Source: Firmicutes bacterium AF25-13AC
GTDB lineage: Bacteria > Bacillota > Clostridia > Lachnospirales > Lachnospiraceae
Reading direction: 5' to 3'
Assembly (NCBI GenBank): GCA_003478935.1
Contig: QUFP01000062.1
Coordinates: 1-14,241 of the forward strand
DNA length: 14,241 nucleotides
Part shown: piece after piece, positions 6,849 through 14,241 of the stretch
Position numbering within the stretch: position 1 is the first letter of the stretch
Layout: every line of letters starts with the position of its first letter
The notes under the pieces: model-generated
Told to the model about the DNA's origin: nothing
The model's database searches: none
What the model saw: the letters and a program-made list of their open reading frames with translations, nothing else
Translations under genes and position numbers: made by a program

Positions 6849-7628
6849 ATGAGTGAGTATGGCTATATAGTAAAAATGAAGTGTTTGACCAATATGCATG
6901 TAGGAGATGGTGAAGAGAATTATAGTATTATTGATAAGATGGTAGAGCGAGATCCTGTTACCAAGTATCCAACTGTGAACGCATCTGGTGTAAAAGGAGC
7001 GCTGCGAGAGTTTTGTCAGAAAAAATATCCAAGTCAAACTTGCGGTATAAATGATATTTTTGGTATGGAGGATGTGACTAATAAGATCACAAAGCCTGGA
7101 CAGGTAAAGATTTTGGCCGCTGAAATGCTTGCCAGATCAGCGAGAGCATCGGAAGGCAGCGCGCCATATTATCTGGTGACGACACAGACGGCTGTATCAC
7201 GTTTTAACAGTTGGTGCAAGCTGGTGTCGGGAGCAAATGGTGCTGAAATCAATGCGACAACAGAGAATGTGCCACATGATAAACCCTGTGCAGCGGAAGA
7301 GATTCCATTAACAGAATATTATGAATATGATAAAGATGAAAAAACTAAACGTTATAAAACTAAACTTTTTCTAATGAAAGAGGAGGATTTCCGTGACCTT
7401 CCGCTTCCAGTTCTTGCGAGAAATTGTTTGGATAATGGAAAGAGTGTGAATTTGTGGTATGAAGAGGTAGTGCCATATAATAGTATTTTTTACTTTACAA
7501 TTTTGGGACCAGAAAATTTGGTAAACGAACTGAAAGGTATGATTGAAAATCAAATTGTACAGTTTGGCAGTGGAGCGTCTATCGGATATGGTTTGTGTGA
7601 GTTAACGATATTGGGAGGAGAACAATGA
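6849..7628 (+). CDS. cmr4: Type III-B backbone RAMP and target-RNA nuclease Cmr4
   Basis: This 259-residue protein matches Cmr4, the repeated backbone subunit that cuts bound target RNA at 6-nt intervals. The N-terminal region LTNMHVGDG, followed by YSIIDKMVERDP and YPTVNASGVKGALREF, aligns with the Cmr4 pattern of an LHVG loop, a VD-x-x-I-x-R active-site loop and a G-S/A-S-x-KG-x-LR helix. By this alignment D29 is the predicted catalytic aspartate, so RNA cleavage should be active. GSGASIGYGLCEL near the C-terminus is the second glycine-rich loop. The ATG at 6849 is chosen because AAGGAG lies 9 nt before it; an upstream ATG at 6813 would overlap the cmr3 stop and add 12 residues, but has no good ribosome binding site. 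The gene overlaps cmr5 by ATGA. Confidence 0.9.
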   Translation: MSEYGYIVKMKCLTNMHVGDGEENYSIIDKMVERDPVTKYPTVNASGVKGALREFCQKKYPSQTCGINDIFGMEDVTNKITKPGQVKILAAEMLARSARASEGSAPYYLVTTQTAVSRFNSWCKLVSGANGAEINATTENVPHDKPCAAEEIPLTEYYEYDKDEKTKRYKTKLFLMKEEDFRDLPLPVLARNCLDNGKSVNLWYEEVVPYNSIFYFTILGPENLVNELKGMIENQIVQFGSGASIGYGLCELTILGGEQ

Positions 7629-8125
7629 ACAAAAATGTAGTAGCGCGTCAGATTCCACTTGCATATAAGGAATTGGAAACCAGTGGGATTGTAGTGAAAA
7701 AAGATGAATATAAATTAATTCCAAAAGGATATCGAGGTCAAATTTCTGCATTTGGTGCTGCGGTGACGATGGGAAGTCTGATTCCAGCAGTCGCTTTTTT
7801 CTCTAAAAAAAGTGGAGATCAGAGCAGTACTTCAGAGGAGGATGTTGATAGAACAAAGTTGATGAAGGCAGTTTTTTTGCTTCTGAAGGATGATGCAGAT
7901 AGTTATGGAACTGCTGTGCAGAAAGCGAAATTTAAAAATGCTTCTGATTTGATGCAGTACATATATAATGTGAGTGAGAATGAAACGGATCTGGAAAAGA
8001 AAAAGAAGGCTTTAAAAACATGTAAAGAGGAGATCGAGAATGCAGCAATTGCCTTGAAGCTGGCAGTTGGCTTGTACTTGCATGAGGTGCCACAAAATAC
8101 AGAAGGAGGAGGTGAACAGAGCTGA
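7625..8125 (+). CDS. cmr5: Type III-B small subunit Cmr5
   Basis: This 166-residue, mostly helical protein is Cmr5, the small subunit that lines the filament opposite Cmr4 and helps hold target RNA. The block YRGQISAFGAAVTMGSLIPA is the Cmr5 hallmark, followed by AFFSKKS and, after a polar linker, a lysine-rich helical bundle ending KLAVGLYLHE. The length is close to the usual 120-170. The start overlaps the cmr4 stop by 4 nt (ATGA), with GGAGGAG 4 nt before the ATG, so translation is coupled. The glycine-rich tail is encoded by the purine-rich segment that also serves as the ribosome binding site for cmr6. Confidence 0.9.
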   Translation: MNKNVVARQIPLAYKELETSGIVVKKDEYKLIPKGYRGQISAFGAAVTMGSLIPAVAFFSKKSGDQSSTSEEDVDRTKLMKAVFLLLKDDADSYGTAVQKAKFKNASDLMQYIYNVSENETDLEKKKKALKTCKEEIENAAIALKLAVGLYLHEVPQNTEGGGEQS

Positions 8126-8126
8126 T

Positions 8127-8987
8127 ATGAAATCGAAAAATATGAACTATCGCTTTAATGTAGAATACTATAAAGATTTGAAGTATATTTACTATATAGG
8201 TCAAAAAAACCATGATAAAGAAAAAGAAGCAGATGAACAAGAATTGAAGAAGCGCGACAATGCAATTGAAAACTTTGAATTTAGTAGTTGTCCAGCAATA
8301 TATAAGCTGCTTAAAAAAAAGACTGAGAGTAGCTGGAAGTCGTTTGAGCTTTACACCGCATATCCTGGTGTGTTGATTGGAACTGGGAATCCACATGAGA
8401 TTAGTATGGAAAATGCAATAAAATGTGGTTTTTCATTTGATTATGTGACAGGTCTGCCATATATTCCAGGTTCTTCAATAAAGGGAATGCTGCGCAGCTA
8501 TTTTCCAAAAGAAGGTTCAGCAGACGAACAGGAGAAACATGCGTATATCACAGAAGTATTGAAGAATACAGGTGTCACGTTTGAAACGGAAAGTGACGAG
8601 AAAGTGAAGATGGTGATTGCTAATCTTAAGAAGAATCTGTTTGAAGGAAGAGATGTGTTCTTTGATGCATTTCCAGTAGTAGATATAAATCAGAGAAAAA
8701 AGCTTCTTGCAAAAGAATACATCACTCCTCATAAAGAAAAATTCAAGAATCCAAAACCAATTAACCTGATAAAAATTAAGCCAGGAGTAAAAATTTGCTT
8801 TATGTTTAGTCTGAATGACTTTGATTTTGATACGTATCATATTACTGCCGATCAGAAAGAGTGTGTATTAAAGCAGATTATTCTGGACATGGGAGTTGGT
8901 GCAAAGACAAATGTAGGTTTTGGCATTATGACAGAAGAACCACTACCGTCTAATGTAGAAGTGATGGTAAACACAAACAACCATTGA
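8127..8987 (+). CDS. cmr6: Type III-B RAMP protein Cmr6
   Basis: This 286-residue protein is Cmr6, the RAMP at the head of the complex next to Cmr1. The region YPGVLIGTGNPHE, followed by CGFSFDYVTGLPYIPGSSIKGMLRSYFP, is the diagnostic Cmr6 core, with the PGSS-x-KG-x-LR RAMP helix. GVGAKTNVGFGIM close to the C-terminus is the terminal glycine-rich loop. An AGGAGGTGA perfectly complementary to the 16S rRNA tail lies at 8107-8115, inside the end of cmr5. The ATG at 8127 is a single base past the cmr5 stop, with a rather long spacing, so a GTG at 8112 cannot be ruled out. This is the last subunit of the effector complex; the operon continues after a 39-bp gap. Confidence 0.88.
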   Translation: MKSKNMNYRFNVEYYKDLKYIYYIGQKNHDKEKEADEQELKKRDNAIENFEFSSCPAIYKLLKKKTESSWKSFELYTAYPGVLIGTGNPHEISMENAIKCGFSFDYVTGLPYIPGSSIKGMLRSYFPKEGSADEQEKHAYITEVLKNTGVTFETESDEKVKMVIANLKKNLFEGRDVFFDAFPVVDINQRKKLLAKEYITPHKEKFKNPKPINLIKIKPGVKICFMFSLNDFDFDTYHITADQKECVLKQIILDMGVGAKTNVGFGIMTEEPLPSNVEVMVNTNNH

Positions 8988-9026
8988 CATAAAAAATAAA
9001 AGCTTAGAAAAAGGGGGTGATGATGA

Positions 9027-11180
9027 ATGGATTTTTTCTATGGGGATCTAATGACAAATCAGATTTGGAAATATACAAATGGAACGAGGTCGGCTGCGCA
9101 AGAAGCTGATCAGAGATGGATAAAAAATAATTACTGTGTGCTTTTTATAACATACTTAGAAAATAGTTCACCATTTCAACAACAAAAAATAACAATAAAG
9201 AATGAAAATGGGATAAAATTTGAGTTTAAAAGAATTAATTGTCTTGTGATTGATGCTAAGAGATATTTTACAGATTGGCTTATAAAAAATGAACTGGTTT
9301 CTATAACAAAAGAAAATGAAATCACTGGAATTGAGGCTGAACTGTATAATAAAATAAGTGAGTCAGATAAGGAAGTGTCACCGTCACGTAAGGACAGCAT
9401 AGGCAAAATAGCTGCAGGAATTGAACGTATCTGTCATGATAGGAATTTATGTGATAAACTAATAGCTGCATTTAGCTATCATACATTTGTATTTCCGTTT
9501 TATGTGGAGCATGCATCTGATGTTGATAAATGGAAAAAAGCTTTAAAAAAATCAGATTGCTGGGAGCGTGATATATGGAGTGATACTTTAACGAGCGAAA
9601 AGATGCAGCCAAGAGATATTTTGGAGAATTATGCGCTGTATCAATATCTCACTGACGTAGGAAGAAAGGCAGTGTTTGACTATGATGAAGAGGACGATGG
9701 AATCGTTTCATCATGGAAAATAGAAGACAAGTATGTTCGAAATGTTGGTATTTACGAAATTACAAAAGGAGAAGACAAGTATCAACTTGTTTTAAATTCA
9801 CTTCGCCTGAAAATATATAATACCAATATTGCCCTGTTTATCATAGAGGCTCAGAATTGTTACTATTCTTCATTAAAAGATATTAAAAGAATTAATGAGT
9901 TTGGAAGAAGAATTTTTGAGCCTTTTCTTATGTCAGATGGAGCCATATGTATAGAATGTGCAGATGAACAGAGATTCTTTATTCCAGGTTTACTGGAAAA
10001 TGAAAGTCAGGATGTAACTGAAAGTCATGGTACGCCGTTTGTTACGTTAGAAAACGGCAATGTGAAGTTTAATTATGTTAATTTTAATCCGTCGCAAGTT
10101 AGTCGTTCTGTACCAATTAAGGGACTGGCAGATTTCATAAAAGAAATTCTGGTATTAGGTCTGGAGAAAGAGACAGAGATTGTGTATGGGCAAAGCAAGA
10201 CATATGGCAGAAAAAATGCAATCAAAATTAAACCAGCAGTTGACGATAGAATGTTTGTTGTGTCCATGGTGCTGAATGGAAACCTGATAAAAAAAGCAAA
10301 AAAACGTGAAAACGATGGATATGCATATTTGGAGGATCCAGAGGTTTCAGCTCAGATATATGCATTGTTCGCTGTGGATCAAGATGATGCAACTTGTCAG
10401 AGTGTGACTATGCGAAAAGCATTGTTGGAGGAATTTATAGATTCCAGATGGATAGAGTATGGAACCATTCATGGAGTAACACATCAATCTTTCATGGCTT
10501 TAACATCAGAAACAGCACCTGATGCAAGCGTGATCAGTCCGTTTTTGAATATGTACGTGGAAATGGTTAATTTGGCATTAGCGCAAAGGGCATCTTTGCT
10601 TCAATTTGCGGAAGATTTAAGAAAGCTTTCACAGGGATTTGAAAAGGGCAGTAGTTCAAAAATGAAAAGAAGAACGGTAAATGATCTCATTGCACTGCAG
10701 GAACGTTATGCAGCATTTCAGGCACAGATTTTGATTGCAGAGCCTACTGTGCAGGAACAGGGAGTAGAATTATATGAAATGCTGCAAAAGGAACTCGGAA
10801 TAGAGAAAAACAAAGCAGAAATGACGGAAAAGATAAAGGATCTCTGTGAGATTGCAGATATACATCAGGAATCAAAGTTGAATCGATATGCGTTCTGGTT
10901 TGGTGTTGTGGGTACGCTTCTGGCACTGGGAAGTTTGGATGTTGCTAGTAGTGTAGTTGCTAGTTTGCTTTTGGGATTAACCGGAACAGAATGTACGGAG
11001 TTGCTTTCGGCAGGTATTTTAAAGCATTCAAAATACATTGCTGTGGGAGCCTTTGTGTTTGTACTCATTGTTTTGAGTAAGTGGTGTTGGTGTAGTAATA
11101 AAGTAAGACGATGTCGCAAAAAGATAGTAAAGAAACTAGATTGTATAATAACAAGAAAAAGGAACAGGATACATGAATAA
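9027..11180 (+). CDS. CorA-like two-TM membrane effector of the Type III system
   Basis: This 717-residue protein has CorA-like architecture: a large cytoplasmic domain, a predicted helical stalk and two membrane helices at the C-terminus. TM1 lies about 621-653 (YAFWFGVVGTLLALGS onward) and TM2 about 670-689 (YIAVGAFVFVLIVLSK), with a very basic tail after them. No GMN motif of true magnesium CorA channels is visible in the inter-helix segment. The conserved family blocks are KRINEFGRR, DATC, RWIEYGTIHGVT (Y478 onward) and VQEQGVELYEML (Q576 onward). The first 140 or so residues have no counterpart in the shorter paralogue at 994-2238. CorA proteins in Type III-B loci are reported to respond to SAM-AMP and disturb the membrane, and the HD-less Cas10 nearby fits that. 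AAGGGGGTGA at 9011-9020 precedes the start; no internal promoter is seen. The CorA assignment rests on architecture and context. Confidence 0.75.
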   Translation: MDFFYGDLMTNQIWKYTNGTRSAAQEADQRWIKNNYCVLFITYLENSSPFQQQKITIKNENGIKFEFKRINCLVIDAKRYFTDWLIKNELVSITKENEITGIEAELYNKISESDKEVSPSRKDSIGKIAAGIERICHDRNLCDKLIAAFSYHTFVFPFYVEHASDVDKWKKALKKSDCWERDIWSDTLTSEKMQPRDILENYALYQYLTDVGRKAVFDYDEEDDGIVSSWKIEDKYVRNVGIYEITKGEDKYQLVLNSLRLKIYNTNIALFIIEAQNCYYSSLKDIKRINEFGRRIFEPFLMSDGAICIECADEQRFFIPGLLENESQDVTESHGTPFVTLENGNVKFNYVNFNPSQVSRSVPIKGLADFIKEILVLGLEKETEIVYGQSKTYGRKNAIKIKPAVDDRMFVVSMVLNGNLIKKAKKRENDGYAYLEDPEVSAQIYALFAVDQDDATCQSVTMRKALLEEFIDSRWIEYGTIHGVTHQSFMALTSETAPDASVISPFLNMYVEMVNLALAQRASLLQFAEDLRKLSQGFEKGSSSKMKRRTVNDLIALQERYAAFQAQILIAEPTVQEQGVELYEMLQKELGIEKNKAEMTEKIKDLCEIADIHQESKLNRYAFWFGVVGTLLALGSLDVASSVVASLLLGLTGTECTELLSAGILKHSKYIAVGAFVFVLIVLSKWCWCSNKVRRCRKKIVKKLDCIITRKRNRIHE

Positions 11181-13330
11181 AAATTTTGAATTATGGCTTG
11201 ACGAGAGTGGTGATTTTGAAAATCAGCATGAACTCGAAGGGACAACTAGAAAACCGTCGTTGATCGGCGTTTCTAGTTGAAGAAGAAGTTGCAGACAAAA
11301 TAGATTTTGGGGGATTGATTGATTCTAATCGCAATCATGCAATGGAATTGGAAGAAGATGATAAAAAAAATTATGTTCTTCCAGTATTGCAGAGAATGAA
11401 GAGTGAGTATAATGCAGCTCAAGTTTTTTTTGAAAATCAAGAATATCATGATGAAGCTACCAGCAGGCAACTGTATCTTTCGATGATGGCAGAGGGAATC
11501 CTGCAGCTTTTGCAGCGATTAAATGCACGATATGAAAGTGTTGGATTGAGGGTTACAATTGCTCAGAGGCAGGATGTCACAGCAGAGGCAGGAAATCAAA
11601 GGATCAGAGAAAATGAGTATAAGAAGGCATTAGAATACTGCATAAAAAGAAAACAGCGAGAGCGAAGAGCTATGCTTCATCCAGATTGTGAAGTTAGCTT
11701 TGAAATATGCAGAGCATCAGACAGCATGCGTTTACAATTGGCTGATTTTGCATGCAACACACGTTTAACACGGGATAGTCATGCATTTAAGGATGTCAGA
11801 TCAGAAGTGGAAGCATTATATTCAACAGCCTTTTTATTTACATTGACGGAGGTGGGATCTCAAAATTTTATACAGCAGTGTCTTGCACAGAATAACTATT
11901 CTGATGCGATATTAGAACTTTATACGACTAAGGATAATTTAGAGCATGGAAAAATACTGAGTTTAATGGCTGAACGAATGAAGAATTGTTCGTATAGATT
12001 AATAAAATCGCAAATGAAAAATTGTGTAGCAGATTTGCTGGTTTATGCACTTAATGAAGATGATTATGAAGTGGGAGAGGCGTTGCTCAAAAATCTGTTA
12101 GATGAACTGATTCCATTTTTAAAGAAAAATGGAATGCCACAGGAGCATTTGCATTTTTCAATACTGCTTAATTTATCAGATATGTATTTGCGTGAGGGAG
12201 ATATCTATGAAGCTAATAGGACGCTAGAAAAGTGTAGAAGGGTTCAGGAGCAATTTGGAAATTATCTTGAGGAATTGATGACATATTATCAATTAGTGGA
12301 AAAGGAAGCATTGCTGGCGATAGATCAATTTTGTTTTGAAGAAGGTAGACAGAAGATGAAAACGGCGCGTCAGTTATTTGAGCATATTATGAAGTTTATA
12401 GAAAAAGATGAACTTTTGTCGATGAGGTTTCCAGTAATGAAATCAGAATACTATGGAGATGCATTATGCATGGAAATTTATGCAATGTTGTTTCAGCAGC
12501 GCTTTCATCCGGAACTGTATTCAGAAATGTGCAGATTATCAGACATTGCATTGAATCAATATCCAGGGGGAGAAGGAGAGCTGGAACGCCATCGTCAGTA
12601 TCGAAGTCACATAGAGTTAGAAGCAGGAAAATACAAATCAGCAATGAAGTGGCTGGCGGGAGCAATTTGCCTGCCAGATGAAGAACCATCAGAGGAAATG
12701 ATCAGCAAATTTTTGAGAACTGTTGTAAATGGTCAGGAAATGATTGGAGCTAAATATTACTTGATGTATTATCTTTTGATTTTGGCAAGAACAGCAAGAG
12801 AAGATAAAGAGTTTGCAAGAATGATGTTTTTGGAATTAAAGAAAAACAAAAATCTGATGGAACTCGGAGGACTGCTTAAAAAGACTGAAGAAGATTTGAA
12901 TGGAGACATAAGTCTGGAAGGAATACAGATGACAGATTCTGGAATAAGCTATCATCCAGAGGAAATAATTTTTTGGAAATATGGGGAATATTTAGCATCA
13001 ATTGGAAATACATCAGATGCAATCGGTTATTTTACTAGTGCATTAAATGTTTGTTGGAAATATAATAATTATCTGACACTGAATCTAACAGGTCTTGGAA
13101 TTGCAGCAGAGCGTATTGTACTGTTTTGCCGAACAAACAATAGAAAAGCAGCAAAAAATGCATATAAAAGACTATTAGAAGCATGTGAATCACTTCAGGC
13201 AGAAATGCTGCCAAATCAGACGCGCGAGTTTGTACAGCAAATATCTAAAATGCTTGAGGAAGGAAAAAACGTGCAAGGTGGATTTGATGAAAAAAAATTG
13301 TTGGAAATAGCAAATATGGTTACCTATTAA
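11173..13330 (+). pseudogene. DUF3800-like nuclease domain plus helical-repeat tail, split by a +1 frameshift
   Basis: The gene starts with ATG at 11173, overlapping the preceding stop by 8 nt, with AGGAACAGG upstream. The first 35 codons read MNKNFELWLDESGDF onward to KPSLIGV and then stop at 11278. In the +1 frame the protein continues as LVEEEVADKIDFGGL and runs open to 13330. Removing one T from the TTT at 11270-11272 would restore about 718 residues. DESG at residues 10-13 and MRLQLADFACNTRL near residue 190 are the two signatures of DUF3800-type proteins, thought to be RNase H-like nucleases. The C-terminal 450 residues are TPR-like helical repeats (ILLNLSDMYLREGDIYEANRTLEK, for example). 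A TTG at 11315 could restart translation but would lose the DESG motif. It may be a true mutation or a sequencing error. Its place after the CorA-like gene suggests an effector or signal-degrading partner; that is inference. Confidence 0.7.
11243..11279 (+). repeat. Near-perfect hairpin spanning the frameshift
   Basis: CAACTAGAAA (11243-11252) pairs perfectly with TTTCTAGTTG (11270-11279). Beyond a small internal loop, CCG (11254-11256) pairs with CGG (11265-11267), leaving an 8-nt loop. The extra T that breaks the reading frame lies in the TTT that pairs with AAA. Quasipalindromes are known hot spots for templated insertions, so the hairpin may explain the mutation. Confidence 0.75.
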
Positions 13331-13362
13331 TTGACAAATAAAATTGAAAAATTGGTAAACAG

Positions 13363-13388
13363 CAAAGATAGTGTAACTTTACTTGGGG
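13363..13388 (+). repeat. Left terminal inverted repeat of the IS remnant
   Basis: CAAAGATAGTGTAACTTTAC and six further bases match the reverse complement of 13936-13961, with one mismatch near the inner end. Confidence 0.85.
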
Positions 13389-13502
13389 AAAATAAAAAGT
13401 TTTAAAAACAGAACGATACTTTTTATAGTGATAATGTAATCACCACAAAACATTACGAAAGAAAGAAGGTATGAGTTTCATATAAGTGAGTATATAAAGA
13501 GA

Positions 13503-13580
13503 ATGGTATTAGCAATCGGAGAAGAAACGGCAGAGCAAGAAATACGTGAAATCATAAAAGGAGGAAAAAAGAAGGAATAA
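13503..13580 (+). pseudogene. Short open fragment inside the IS remnant
   Basis: A 25-codon stretch, MVLAIGEETAEQEIREIIKG and a lysine-rich end, stops at 13578. It lies in a different frame from the transposase tail that follows, so it is probably another piece of the decayed transposase gene rather than a working gene. I do not recognise its exact place in the family. Confidence 0.35.
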
Positions 13581-13906
13581 TCGGAAGCAGTACAGAGAGT
13601 CACATCAGTCATATGTTGTCAGCAAGGTTAAGTTCACTGCCGATGGGATGGAGTAAAAAGGGAGCAAATGGAATAACAAAGCTGAGGATTTACAGAAAAA
13701 ACGGAGGAAAGATAAAAGAGCTATTAAAGGGAAAGTGTCAAGAGAGAAAGGAAAAAGAGGAATTGGGATTAAGGGATATAGTAAACTGGGAAAAACGAAC
13801 CAGCAAAAAGAACAGAAAATATATAGATGCAATACAAGCAAAAGTAAGCCCATCCATTCAGGAAAGATGTTTTCAGCATAATTTTGTAGGAAAAGCATGT
13901 TTATGA
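13550..13906 (+). pseudogene. C-terminal fragment of an ISLre2-family (UPF0236) transposase
   Basis: The open stretch encodes TESHISHMLSARLSSLPMGW, then SKKGANGITKLRIYRKNGG and a charged tail ending at a stop at 13904-13906. The block HISHMLSARLSS plus PMGWSKKG is the conserved C-terminal motif I associate with ISLre2 transposases. In an intact protein this motif sits far downstream of the start, so roughly three quarters of the gene is missing. A stop precedes the fragment at 13547 and no ribosome binding site supports it. It is a remnant inside the inverted repeats. Confidence 0.7.
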
Positions 13907-13935
13907 GATCTGTAGGTAATCTACGGATTGTCAAT

Positions 13936-13961
13936 CCCAAAGTAAAGTTACACTATCTTTG
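13936..13961 (-). repeat. Right terminal inverted repeat of the IS remnant
   Basis: The reverse complement of this segment begins CAAAGATAGTGTAACTTTAC, identical to the left end; the next six bases differ at one position. Confidence 0.85.
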
Positions 13962-13974
13962 AGAATAAAAAGTA

Positions 13975-14003
13975 TTGACAGATTTGAAAAAGAACGTTAT
14001 TGT
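13975..14003 (+). promoter_or_regulatory. Possible promoter for the partial gene at the right edge
   Basis: A perfect TTGACA (13975-13980) is followed, after 17 bp, by TATTGT (13998-14003), a 4-of-6 match to the -10 consensus. Transcription would begin near 14010. A 7-bp hairpin with arms CTCATCG and CGATGAG (14013-14031) would lie at the very 5' end of the RNA, and about 120 nt of leader precede the start codon at 14129. The -35 box is convincing and the -10 is weak. Confidence 0.4.
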
Positions 14004-14128
14004 CAAATTGTTCTCATCGTTATCCGATGAGCAGAATGGACGATTGGTAAGAAGTTGGCGCTTGCGAATGTACAGGCGTATTATGACTTTTTGCGCAAAC
14101 AATCATATTCTGCTTAGGGGGTATCACG

Positions 14129-14241
14129 ATGAGATTTTTTAGTTTATCTAAGAAACAGTATAACAAGCAGCAGGCTGTTGGCTATGTCGTTTACATGATG
14201 GTAGGAAGTTACTTTCATGCAGAGGATTTGCCAAGAAAATT
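14129..14241 (+). CDS. Unknown protein, N-terminal fragment cut by the window edge
   Basis: An ATG at 14129 follows AGGGGG (14116-14121) with 7 nt spacing and opens a frame without stops to the end of the window. The 37 visible residues begin MRFFSLSKKQYNKQQ and continue through AVGYVVYMMVGSYFHAEDLP. I do not recognise the family. The stretch GYVVYMMVGSYF is hydrophobic but contains polar residues, so a membrane segment is uncertain. The gene has its own possible promoter beyond the IS remnant, so it is probably not part of the CRISPR operon. Confidence 0.5.
   Translation, partial: MRFFSLSKKQYNKQQAVGYVVYMMVGSYFHAEDLPRK

Larger units (their letters stand above)
13363..13961 (+). mobile_element. 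Deleted ISLre2-like insertion sequence remnant
   Basis: The segment is bounded by 26-bp inverted repeats and contains broken transposase sequence. Full ISLre2 elements are near 1.5 kb, so at 0.6 kb this copy has lost most of its transposase and is not autonomous. No 9-bp target duplication is visible: the left flank ends GGTAAACAG and the right flank begins AGAATAAAA, so the insertion is old or the flanks have rearranged. It lies 32 bp after the operon, where a terminator would be expected; none is seen. Confidence 0.8.

Noticed and set aside
12466..12681. A 71-codon open frame on the plus strand.
   Set aside because: It lies wholly inside the helical-repeat region of the DUF3800-like gene in another frame and has no independent signals.
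13331..13362. TTGACA at 13331-13336 just after the operon as a promoter.
   Set aside because: No -10 hexamer is found at a suitable distance; the base composition makes such matches common.
13975..14113. A possible decayed gene with KLFSSLSDEQNGRLV in one frame and KLALANVQAYYDFLRKQ in another.
   Set aside because: Both stretches look protein-like, but there is no start codon with a ribosome binding site and no family recognised; it may be chance.

Overview
The window is an AT-rich, clostridial-looking stretch; a Lachnospiraceae-type gut Firmicute is the best guess. The reasons are strong AGGAGG ribosome binding sites, A-rich codon use, promoters with 17-bp spacers, an ISLre2-type transposase remnant and the style of the repeats. 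Its core is a Type III-B (Cmr) CRISPR-Cas locus, reading entirely on the + strand.

Layout. Positions 1-194 hold a compact structured element closed by a perfect 14-bp inverted repeat. Positions 195-409 are the CRISPR leader, with a clear promoter and a hairpin just before the first repeat. Positions 410-960 are a short array: seven full 37-bp repeats, a decayed terminal repeat and seven spacers of 38-40 bp. Thirty-three bases later starts a 414-residue soluble protein (994-2238). It is a shortened paralogue of the membrane protein encoded after the cmr genes, and it ends in a strong intrinsic terminator. A second promoter (2370-2398) drives a tightly packed operon: cmr1, cmr2/cas10, cmr3, cmr4, cmr5, cmr6, a 717-residue CorA-like two-TM protein, and a gene broken by a +1 frameshift that joins a DUF3800-like nuclease domain to a helical-repeat tail. 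A 0.6-kb deleted IS remnant with 26-bp terminal inverted repeats follows, and an unrelated partial gene runs off the right edge.

How it works. The array RNA would be cut at the base of the GCCC-GNRA-GGGC hairpin, leaving the 8-nt handle AUUGAUAC, by a Cas6 that is not in the window. The Cmr1-6 complex would bind target RNA, and Cmr4 would cut it. Cas10 lacks the N-terminal HD nuclease but keeps an intact GGDD palm, so its output should be a nucleotide second messenger rather than DNA cleavage. The partner is a CorA-like membrane protein. This resembles the Bacteroides fragilis Cmr system, where an HD-less Cas10 makes SAM-AMP that acts on CorA, so a SAM-AMP-type membrane response is the leading inference.

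The unusual parts are the pair of CorA-like paralogues bracketing the cmr genes (one without membrane helices), the DUF3800-plus-repeat protein in the place where related loci carry a signal-degrading enzyme, and the frameshift that separates its DESG motif from the rest of the protein inside a near-perfect hairpin. cas1, cas2 and cas6 are absent from the window.
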